This document shows, one piece after another, positions 33,742 through 43,970 of a stretch of DNA of 64,000 bases. The notes beneath the pieces were generated by a model. It made no database searches. It saw only the letters and a list, made by a program, of their open reading frames with translations, and had not been told where the DNA came from. Source of the stretch: Quercus robur (taxonomy: Eukaryota; Streptophyta; Magnoliopsida; Fagales; Fagaceae); contig NC_065541.1 of the NCBI RefSeq assembly GCF_932294415.1, positions 33,947,790-34,011,789 of the forward strand. The letters are read 5' to 3'. The position numbers were made by a program, and so were the translations under genes. Numbering within the stretch: the stretch's first letter is position 1; each line of letters opens with the position of its first letter.

Positions 33742-36700
33742 TATAGAGGGAATGAGCTCAATTTTGGGCCAAGGCCTAAAGGGCTTGAAAGATCACACTT
33801 GAAAGGATGAGCTAGGCCCATCTTTATAAGTAATAAAGGGAAATATCCCCAGATGATTCCCCCGAAGTTCTAGGTATACTACCAACATTGAAACTCTTGT
33901 CCGAAGTCATAAACATGGGTGACCCTATAGTAGGCAAAAGAAGGATCCTAGGAAACTAATTCCTCTTTTAGTCGAGATGCCACTCTTACCAGGTATACCT
34001 CGGAAAACTTCCTGAAGTAATAAGGATCACAGAGACTGTTATCTCCGTATTAAAGAGAGGTTTTCTACCTAATTTCTTCTGCATTAAATACAAATAGGAC
34101 AACTGGAACAGTACAAACATCCCTCAAAAATTCCTGTTTCAAGATAAGAAGGGGGGGAAACCAGTCGAAGAGGGGACAAGTATCCCCAAAAAATCCAGCT
34201 GGGAGCAAGCCAGTTGGAGAGATAAGGGAAGGAAAAATTCCTATAAAAGGGGAGAAGGCTGCAACAGATGGGGGATTGAGAAATATTAGGAAAAAAGCCT
34301 AAAGAAGAGAGAGAAAGAGTGAGTTGATTGTATTTTTCTTCTCTTGTTAACTCCCTACACCTCGGGAAATAAGTTGTATTACTTGGCTTCTCATTTTTGT
34401 AATCTTGCTTTGCTAAGTCAGTTGTTTGAGCTTCCTGTTGTGGAATTTCCACCCTGTTCTTATGATAAATAAATTGTGCAAGTCAGTTACCTAAGGATTA
34501 AGTCATTCTTAAACCAGACGGTGTTTCTTTTATTGAGTATCTGAAGCCCACAATTAGCGCCATCTGTGGGAAATTCCACCAAGGAGTAGGCTTGATATTT
34601 GGTTTTGAGAAAAGCATGACAAATCAATCAAGGAGTGGGCCTGCCCATTTCTCTCATCCAAGTGTCTCAGAGGAATCTGTTCATGAGGACCGGTGTTTGC
34701 GATCTGAAGTTCACAAGGAGAATCAGGGACAATCTTCACAATGCTACAATTGGGAACCTGTATCTCCTCCTAGGGGGAAAGGTTAGCCACCAACACCGTA
34801 GGACTGTCTCAATCCAGCAATGACAGGGAAATGGATAGGTTGAAAAAGTAGGTACTGGCCCTACAACAGGAGGCTATGAAGGAATGAAGACCGTCTCCAA
34901 AGAAGGGATGAAGAGCTCCTCCACCGAAAGGGTCCCAGTCCTACATCAAATCATTCTTAAAGGGAGGAAAATAACACGGGGGAACCAGGATAGGAGGCAA
35001 TTCCCACCTCCATAGAGAAAGAATAGCTTCCCCGTCACAGAGGAGCCGGGATAGGAGGCAATCCCCACCTTATAGGGAGAGAACGGTTTCTCCTCCCCCT
35101 TGGAAAGATAGGAGGGAAGAATCCCTGTTGCATAGGGAGAGGTCTAGGATGCCACCTCCTCAGCGTCTAGTATTTCAAAGCCTTGGAGATCCCATCATAC
35201 CCTGGGCCTCAGGGAGCGACACCATAAATAGAGCCTTACAGCAGATATCTCAATCTCCATTCTTAGAAGAGATAGAAGACACAGATTTGCCGCAAAGGTT
35301 CACTAGGCCCGCCTTCATCATCTACAATGGCAAGACCGACCTTGTGGAACATGTTAGCCATTACAACCAAAGTATGACCATTTTTTCTAAGAATGAGACA
35401 TTGATGTACAAGATATTCCCTTCTAACTTAGGGCCTACCACGATAAGGTGGTTTGATGGGTTAGAGAAGGACTCTATTCAAGGTTATGATGAGTTGATAA
35501 GGGTATCCAGAGCAAGATTTATAACATGTAGTAGAACTCCTAAACCATTCCTCACCATGTCCATGAAAGAAAGCGAAACTCTTAGGGTATAATCAGATCG
35601 TTATTGGGAATTGTATAATGAAATAGGTGGAGATAATGGAGAAATTGCGACCAGTACGTTCAAGGTGGGGCTCCCCATTGATTCTGAGCTAAGGGCTTCG
35701 CTTGCCCTAAAACCAGTCACGGATATGCATAAGTTGATGGAACGAGTAAAAGAGTATAAGAGGTTAGAAGATGATCAGCTATAGGATAAGGCTAAAGCCA
35801 AGGCGCCTATGAGGGAGAAGAAAGAAGTCAGGGTGGACCATCCTCCCTGGCTAAGAAGGGACTTCTTCCCTTAAGTACAAAAGTCAAGATCCGAGATGGT
35901 AAGTTCACTATATAAAGAGCTGGTCTATTGAATCGTGGAAAAGATAAAGAACGACCCTTACTTTCGATGGCCGAACAAGATGAGTAGTGATGTCTCATGG
36001 AGGAACCAAAGCCTTTTTTGCTCTTATCATCAGGATAGGGGTCATACGACTGAGGACTGTCGAACCTTGAAGGATCATCTAGGCCAGCTTGAAAAAGCAG
36101 GGCATCTTAAGGAATTCATAGCTCGGGATGGTCCTTGGCCCTAGGAGGGAAAGGGGGCAAGTTCATCGTGGGCCATGGCTCTCACTCTAGGGCTTATAGA
36201 GGTTATCTATGCTACTAAGCCCACAACTGCGCTGGGGCCAACTGCTTCTTGAGTCCTAACTGTGGCCCCAGTTTTGGACTCTAACATAGGTCTCTCTCCC
36301 TCTAAAAAGGCCCGATAGAAGGATGAACATATAAGTTTTTCGAGGAAGGACAAAGATGGCACTACTCAACCCCATGATGATGCATTAGTAATTACCTTGT
36401 AACTTGTGGGGTTTGCTATCAGGAGAGTAATGATAAACCAAGGAAGTGGGGCTGAAGTTATGTATCCAGATCTATATGAGGGGTTAGGTTTAACCCCCAA
36501 GGATTTGACCCAATATGATACCCCTCTGGTTGCTTTTGATGGCACCGTGGTCACACCTGTCGACCAAATAAGGTTAGCCGTAGAGGTAGGAGGAAGAAAG
36601 GAGTTAGTAGATTTTATAGTGGTTCACTCTTATTCCCCCTACACAGCCATCCTCGGTCGTCCATGGATTCATTCTATGGGGCTTGTCCCTTCTTTCTTGC

Positions 36701-38437
36701 ATTAGAAGGTGAAGTTCCCAACCAATCAAGGCATCTTTAAGCTACATGGAGATTAGAGTGTAGCTCGATGGTGCTAGATAGCGACAATTGGGTGCAAACA
36801 AGCAGAAGAGGCTGAGCCGTCCAATCTATTATAGCAGTTACAGTCTCACCCAAAGGATCTGTGTAAGCAGTTGGAAAAGGTATATCTAGACCTTGGAGAT
36901 AGGTACTTTCATGTGGGAAAAAGCCTCCCAATCACAGAAAAAGTCAAACTTCTACTATTTTTGGTGAGGAATGTAGATGTGTTTGTTTGGAATCTGTATG
37001 AAGCTCCCATGATGGACCCCGAGTTTATATACCATCGGCTTAATGTAGAACCCAACCACCCACCTATAAAGCAAAAGCCTCATAGGCCCTCAGATATTCA
37101 TGTTGATGTAGTAAAGGAAGAGGTGGAAAAACTAAAAGAGGTTGGGAATATTCAAGATGTTTTCTACCTCGAGTAGCTAGCTGGCAAGTGTGTGTAGATT
37201 TCACGAATTTAAATAAAGCCTATTCAAAGGATCCATTTTTGGTACCAAAAATTGGTTAGCTTGTCAATGCTACTTTCAAGCATCTGAGAATAAGTTTCCT
37301 TGACACCTTCCAAGGTTACCATCAGATAACTCTAGCTCCCGAAGACCAAAAGAAAACCTCGTTCATTACCCCCAAGAGTAATTATCACCATAGGGTCATG
37401 CCATTTGGATTGAAGAACGCGGGGTCGGCGTATCAAATGGTGGTCACTAAAATGTTCAAAAGGTAGTTGGGAAGGAATATGGAAGCCTAAATCCTAACTC
37501 TACTGTTATTTGAAACTTTGAAGGCAAAAAATACATTTTTGGTCTTTACATTTTGGTCATATTTTTAATTTGGTCATCAACTTTTTTTAACTTTTTTTTT
37601 TATCCTTATATTTTTAAACTTGTCTGTAGGGGGAATGAGCTCAATTCCGAGCCAAGGCCTAAAGGGCTTGAAAGATCACACTTGAAAGGATGGGCTAGAC
37701 CCATCTTTATGAGTAATAAAGGGAAATATCCCCAGACGATTCCCCCAAAGTTCTAGGTATGCTACCAACATTGAAACTCTTGTTCGAGGTCATAAACACG
37801 GGTGACCCTATAGTAGGCAAAGGAAGGATCCTAGGGAACTAATCCATCTTTTAACTGAGATGCCACTCTCACTAGGTATACCTCGAGAAACTCCCTAAAG
37901 GGATAAGGATCATAGAGACTATCACCTCCACATTAATGAGAAGTTCTCTACCTAATTTCTTCCGCATTAAATACATATAGGACAACCTGAACAGTACAAA
38001 CATCCCCCCAAAGTCCTGTTTCAAGATAAGAAGGGAGGGGGAAACCAATGGAAGATGAGACAAGTATTTCCAAAAAATCCGGCTAGGTGTAGGCCAACTG
38101 GAGAGATACGGGAAGGAAAAATGCCAATAAAAGGGGAGGAGTCTGCAACAGATGGGGGGTTGAAAAATATTAGGAAAAAAGCCTAGAGAAGAGAGAAAGA
38201 GAGTGAGTTGTATTGTATTTTTCTTCTCTTGTTAACTCCCTACACCTCGGGAAAGGAGTTGTATTACTTGGCTTCTCATTTTTGTAATCTTGCTTTACTA
38301 AGTCAGTTGTTTGAGCTTTCAACTATGGAATTTTCACCATGTTCTTATGATAAATAAATTGTGCAAGTCAGTTACTTAGGGATTAAACCGTTCTTAAACC
38401 AGACGGTGTTTCTTTTATTGAGTATCTAACTCTCACA
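33742..38437 (+). mobile_element. Ty3/gypsy retrotransposon fossil (Tat/Ogre-like), LTRs 33742-34553 and 37625-38437
   Basis: Two LTRs of about 812 bp, TGTAGGGGG...CTCACA, with 5 bp target duplication TTGTC at 33737-33741 and 38438-38442. A primer-binding region (GCGCCATCTGTGGGA) follows the left LTR. Inside: gag (about 35128-35592), a CCHC-like gag tail with YHQDRGHTTEDCRTL (about 36030), protease (about 36406-36705, ending AILGRPWIHSMG) and the first part of reverse transcriptase (about 36871-37490). The coding part is incomplete and broken in many places. The LTRs differ at roughly one base in ten (counted by eye over the first 400 bp, mostly transitions). That suggests an insertion several to perhaps twenty million years old, depending on the rate. 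Confidence 0.88.
37494..37624 (+). repeat. second copy of the left host flank, in front of the right LTR
   Basis: 131 bp nearly identical to 33611-33741: 30 bp of host sequence, the left arm of the split DNA element, and the TTGTC target duplication. It lies directly before the right LTR of the gypsy element. About 8 differences in 131 bp. Confidence 0.9.
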
Positions 38438-38630
38438 TTGTCATTTTGATCCCTACTGTTATCTCACTTATAAAGAACACCTACATGAATAATGGACTGC
38501 ATTAATAGCTTAAAATTGTGTTTGTTGTAAGTGAGATGATGGGACCAAAATGACAACAAGTTTAAAAATATATGAGCCAAAATGAAGTTATAAAAACTTA
38601 ACGACCATATTGAAAACATGTATTTTTACC

Positions 38631-39965
38631 TCTAATTAACCTTAATATACTGCAATTAATATACTGTAACTAAGTTTTAGACTCGTCTTAATATTGTGCA
38701 TATGAATTGTAATGTCTATAATTCACAATAGTTTATTTACCAAATATTTGGGTATTCATTAATGGGTGAGAAGTTGAGGAATATGTTCATTGTGATAGCG
38801 AGGTATCTTTCTCTTTCATTGTGAGTAACGGAGTAAACAACGACGTTATTAACTTGGGTCCCATAACCAAGGCCGTGGTGCATGATACGAAGCCCTTCGG
38901 TGTCTTGAATGGGGATAAGAATCTCTAACGCGTGTATTAGTAGGAGTCCAATATGCCATGATTGGAGTTAATTCCTGGTTTTTTTTTTAGATTACAGTAA
39001 CCAATAGATGAAACGTGCAAGTTACTTCCTTTGTGGGAAAAGTATTGTTATATGAGTCCTGCTAATTAATGCCTTTATGGCTTGTTAATGATACTCTAAG
39101 GGCATTAGTTAATGAATTATTTTAGAAAAATTTTTATAGAAAAAAAAATTAATGTTTTGACATTTTTTTTCCCATAAAAGTAGTATAAAAAATTTCTTAA
39201 AATAATTTGTTAACCTTAAGGACACCTATTAACATGACCATTTTTAATGCTCAATTTTAGTTATTAAGAGTAATGAGTTTGTTTTAATGAGAAACTGCTA
39301 CATCATCCACTAACTAAATAAAAGGTGGTGATTAAAATCGACTACCACTTGTCATTGTATATTTAAAATAAAAGGTTTAAAGTCTGTCCTGTGTATCCAA
39401 GAGTTAGGTTCTTTTGGATATACACCACTGTAAGTTTCTTTTAAAAACCTTCTCTCCTCTCCCCGTGTGTGTGTATTAAAAATACTTAGTATTCTCAAAA
39501 AAAAAAAAAAAAAAAAAAACAAACATAAGGACATATCTAGTTAAAAAAGTACTGGAGGTAAGCCAAACCCGAGAGCAATTGTGTGCACCCCATCTCCAAT
39601 CCATTTACCTTAATACAACAAGGGTAAAGTTAACGATGCTCTAATAGCATTAATTTTGGAACTATTTTTAGAAATTTAAAAAGAAAAAAAAAAGGAACTG
39701 AATTTTTTACAATTTTTTTTTATATTTCTCATAAAAGTTGTATTAAAACTTAGGAAAATGTTTTACTGCATATAGGGGTATGTGGCAGTAAAAGAGAAGG
39801 GACATGTGTTCAAAGGTCATGTTAATAGTAAATTAAAAATTAAAAAGGGGTGTATACAATTACTCTCAATAATTAAAATTGAAAGTTAAAAAAACAACTT
39901 TCAATTTTAACCACTAAATTAAAAAGGTTAAAAAGTGAAGAAGTAAAAATTTTATGAAAGATAAA
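38631..39965. other. gene-free AT-rich stretch
   Basis: No gene recognised. A GC-richer patch of unknown origin lies at 38836-38935. A run of about 22 A (39499-39521) preceded by ATTCTC is like the tails listed elsewhere but has no visible direct repeats. Confidence 0.4.
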
Positions 39966-40113
39966 AGAGAGGAATTGTATCAGGGGCAATGCCATAGATA
40001 TTGCACTTGATTTCAATCCCCGTATACACTAAAAACCGATTAATATCTCTGTGTAATAATAAAGAGCAGAATCATCAGAAACAGTAGCCATAGGTTGAAA
40101 ATTTTTATAATAA
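39966..40113 (+). mobile_element. tRNA-derived SINE, copy 3
   Basis: B-box-like GATTTCAATCCCCG followed by 'taaaaaccgattaatatct...taataaagagcagaatcatcagaaacagtagccataggttgaaaa', the family tail also seen near 8130 and 53361. A box decayed. Confidence 0.65.
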
Positions 40114-40264
40114 AAAAAAATCACTTTATTAAAATACTTAACCTTAACTCTATTTTTTTAAACCTTCATTTTATTAACAAATAGAAGATATCTTTAAACT
40201 TAGAGGTCAACGTACTTAAATAACATATCTATCAGTATCTATACATATATTAAGTCACTTATAT

Positions 40265-40286
40265 GTTCCTCACAAAAAAAAAAAAA
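40265..40286 (+). mobile_element. micro-retroinsertion: GTTCCTCAC-A13 between 13 bp direct repeats
   Basis: AAGTCACTTATAT at 40252-40264 and 40287-40299 brackets 22 bases, GTTCCTCAC plus A13. Confidence 0.78.
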
Positions 40287-41112
40287 AAGTCACTTATATA
40301 GTTAAAAAAATAATTTAAAAAAAAAACTATTTCCATATTTCAATACTAAAATAGTATTAAGTATTTTATTTTTATGCTCGGTTGAGACTTTTATTTTTTA
40401 TTTTATCTATGGTACGTGTTGTCTTTGCCGTTATTTTTAAAATGAAAAAAAAATAAAATATATATATATATATATATATATAGAATTGTGGAGGTCCACT
40501 ATTTTTTTTTATTGCTTGATTAAAATATAATTTCGTTGAACTATGAATTGTATTTAATTGAATTTCCAAATTATCCATCAAATTAGTTTAGTTCTTAAAT
40601 GAGTAAATTTTATGGGTTATTTAGTTTATGTATGTGGGGGATAATTGTTAATGAAAAAAATTTATATATGCATAATTTTAAGGGCTATGTAAAGACAATC
40701 AAATGAATAGTTAGCTAGGAGTAGTTGAATTATATTTTCTTTTTGGTTAATATAACAATTTGTTGAAAGTGTGTAAAACTATAGTTATATCTAAAAAATA
40801 TGAGGGATTTAAAAAGTTATATATACTCAAATATAATACAATTAAATAAAAACCATTTAACCATTTGCTAAATTTTTTTATATAAAAAAAGGATAATTAT
40901 TGGGAAAATTACACTCCATCTCCAATTTGAAGGAAAATAACATTTTTCTCCCTTGACATTTTTTTGACCAAACTCTATTAAATTGATGTTAAAAATGTTG
41001 TTTACTAACTTGCATTTTGCTTTATGGGAGAGTTTCCAAAATTATCTTCCCTTTCAAAATTAAAATATATTAATTTAAATTTTTACTAAAGAGTATTTTA
41101 AAATATTTAGTG

Positions 41113-41357
41113 GGCAAAAATGCAAAACTGACCCTCTAATTTTTAACTTTTGTCATTTTAGTCCTCTAACTTTCAATGTTATCATTTCAGTCCTCTAAGT
41201 TTTAATTTTTGTCAATGTAATATTCTATTAGGTCTCAGTTACTTCTGCCATTAAGTTTGACCTTTTTAAAAAAAAAAAAAATTGTAATTAAAAGAAAATA
41301 ATAAAAAGCTGAAAAAAGAAAACATGGAAGGTCCGCCCCTCCAATTTCCATCCTCAG

Positions 41358-41451
<94 letters not shown>

Positions 41452-42290
41452 GCATACCAAAAATACCCGTGACCAAAACCGAGTAAACTTTAACCCTGAT
41501 AAAACTTAACCCGGCTCTAATTAAACCCATGGCAAAGTAATATCCTCACTCCTCAGCCAAAAAGCCCTGAATAGATTCCGCAGCTTCTCGAATCCAACCT
41601 CTCACATCGGCCACCACCGGCGGGGTTTTTTCCGGCGGAACTGTAGATGGTTTTGGGCTAGGTCTGGGTTAGGCAAAAAAACTGAGTTGGTTTTTTGTTT
41701 TTGGTCGGGTCTAGGTTTTGTTTTTAAGATGGGTCGGTTAGGATCATCTTCATAAGCTAAAGAAGGTGGGTAACTCAAATGGAGCTATATTAGGTTACCT
41801 TCTGTGAGCATGGGTCGATAGGCTTGGTGGTGCTATGCCAGATCGCGACCGTCGATGGGATTGCGACTCTCTTTGGTGTGGTATTTGCTTTGGGGTTTGT
41901 TTGTGTGTGATGGGTTGGCTTGTTGAAATTTTGAGGTTTGGTGGTTGTCTACTTTAAAACATATGCATATATGGTGGTGGATTTGCGAGAGAGACTGATC
42001 TTGAGAGAGAGATTGAGATTTTTCTGTTTTTCGGTTTTGATTTCAGGGGAAGGGGAACAACGTTTGTTCCCCTTACCTTTTTTTTTTTTACAATTATTTT
42101 TTCTTTTTAATTACGAAAATTATTAAAAAAAAAAAAAAAAGGCCAAACTTAATGGGAGGAGTAACTGATACCTAACTGAATACTACATTGACAAAACTTG
42201 GAACTTAGAGGACTGAAATGACAAAACTGAAAGTTAGAGGACTGAAATGACAAAAGCTAAAAATTAGAGGGTTAGTTTTGCATTTTTACC
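41113..42290. mobile_element. Mutator-like long-TIR element (1178 bp) carrying GC-rich filler and (CT)46
   Basis: Ends GGCAAAAATGC / GCATTTTTACC, with inverted repeats extending about 160 bp inward on both sides (including repeated 'cctctaacttt' and 'tcatttcagtcctctaa' phrases). A 9 bp target duplication TATTTAGTG / TATTTAGTA (41104-41112 and 42291-42299, last base differs) fits Mutator. Between the arms are a (CT)46 microsatellite (41359-41450) and about 600 bp that is GC-richer and reads like a genic fragment ('cgaatccaacctctcacatcggccaccaccggcgg'), with no frame I recognise. No transposase, so it is non-autonomous. Confidence 0.82.
41359..41450. repeat. (CT)46 microsatellite
   Basis: 92 bases of pure CT, just inside the left TIR of the Mutator-like element. 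Confidence 0.97.
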
Positions 42291-42642
42291 TATTTAGTAT
42301 GACCTTTTTTCTTTTTTTTTTTCTTTTCTTTTTTTTAAAGAGTTGAGGAGAGATTTGTTGTTGCAAGTCTTTTGGTGCTTGATAAAATTAAAATTATTAA
42401 TATAAATTTATTTATGTTTTTACTAGTCATGGTTAAACTTTGGTAAAAAGAATTTTATAAAAATATAGAATATTTTGTCACTAACATAAACCAAAGGAGA
42501 GTGCTATTTTTTCAAACCTAAAGGAGGAAAGTATTTTTGACTTTTCCCCCCCTTAAATTTGGGGTGGAGGATCATTCTCCAAAACCTTAAAAGAGGAAAA
42601 CGTAATTCAGAAATGCTATATTTACAATATTTTCACAATAAT

Positions 42643-43251
42643 GGTCCGTTTGGTTGGGATGATGAAAAAATAAAATGATAGAAAATAGAGAAATGATGAA
42701 AAAGTAGGAGGATAGAAGAGATTTTAGTTTCCCTTGTTCGTGTTTGGTTGGAAAGACGGAAAAGTGAAGGGATGAAAACTTTTTTATTTGATTGAGAAGA
42801 GAAATGAAAAAATAGAAAATAAAGTTTGTATAAATTTACTTATATGTCCTTATTAAAAATGATGCTCAATAAAAAAAGGCAAACAAGCAACTAAAAAAAA
42901 AAAAAAAGCCAATCACCCAAGTTTATTAAAAGGGAAAATTCATGACCAATAAAAAATAAGAAATAAAAATAATAATAAAAAACGTAAAGAAAAAGAAAAA
43001 AAAAGGTTGTGTGTAACAGTATCATGCTCATCATCATCACCAAAAAAAAAAAAAATAAATAAAAAGAAAATGTGGATAATTTTGTCTAAATATTTTTGTG
43101 TTTTGGTGGGGTAGAAGAGAAAACTTGTGGGTCTCACCAAAATCTCTGCCCTTTCCACCCTCAACCAAACCAAAAATATAATTTTCTCTCAACTTTTTTC
43201 TCCTTTATTTTCTATACTCCTTATTATAATTACTCCAACTAAACAAAGTCT
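42643..43251. mobile_element. MITE-like element with GGTCCGTTTGGTTGG ends
   Basis: Left end 'ggtccgtttggttggga', right end 'actccaactaaacaaagtc' (its imperfect inverse), about 610 bp. The inside is A-rich with a second GTTTGGTTGG at 42748. It directly adjoins 'aaatgctatatttacaatattttcacaataat' (42614-42645), an end of the MITE family seen at 52009, so it may be nested in that. Target duplication not resolved. Confidence 0.6.
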
Positions 43252-43508
43252 AAATATTAAATATCAAATTATTGTTTTTTTTTAGTAAACAATAATACTT
43301 ATTAAAACATACATGAAAATAGTAATACTATTATTTTAAACCGGTTTTATAAAACATTACAAAATGACCTTATTGTTGAATGTTATTTATGGGTAAAAAA
43401 CATTCATTTAAATAACCTCTTTCAAAGTAATATCTCTCAATGTAATTACCATAAAAAAAAAAAGGACTTGGTTTAAGTCCAGTGCATCTAGTGTAATGGA
43501 CCTGGTCA

Positions 43509-43556
43509 GATGATGACACATGTCTAAAACTTGATACATGTCATCATCTCAACGGT
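43509..43556. repeat. hairpin 430 bp upstream of PUX5
   Basis: AGATGATGACACATGTC and GATACATGTCATCATCT are inverted copies with one two-base bulge, separated by about a dozen bases. Could be a MITE relic or an upstream regulatory fold. Confidence 0.55.
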
Positions 43557-43970
43557 TCCAGTATTACTGACTCCAAACCTAAGCCTAACCCAAAATAAAA
43601 AGGGAAGAATTCCAAAACGGTGCGTTCCTCCGCGACTCTGTTCCATGACACGTAATACCTTCACGTGAAGTGGAAATACCAAAAATAGCCGCACCGTAAT
43701 AAGGGATTTATAAAAGAAAAGAAAAGAAAAGAAAACGACACCGTCTGAGAGAGTCGTACACTGACTATATATATATTATTATAAAATAAAAGTAGTGTAC
43801 TAGTGTATAATAACATACTAACATATATCTTGTTCAGATTCAGAGAAAGCTTAGCTAGCAAATATGTTATTCTTTTAAAGCTCCTCCTTGTCCAAGCAAA
43901 GCAAAGCAAAGCAAAGCGAGCAAGCAATCCGAAACACAAACACATTCTCTCTCTTTTGTAAAGATAAAAG

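Larger units (their letters stand above)
33641..38630. mobile_element. small long-TIR DNA element split by a gypsy element
   Basis: Left part 33641-33741 starts GGCAAAAAATACATTTTTGG; right part 38438-38630 ends with CATGTATTTTTACC. The two are inverted copies for most of their length, and the inner part of the right piece folds on itself ('gtcattttgatccc...gggaccaaaatgac'). Without the inserted retroelement it would be about 290 bp. The target duplication TTGTC of the retroelement falls within it. End bases resemble those of the element at 41113, so the same Mutator-like group is possible. Confidence 0.7.

Noticed and set aside
39499-39521. Another poly(A) micro-insertion (ATTCTC-A22)
   Set aside because: No direct repeats on the two sides could be found.
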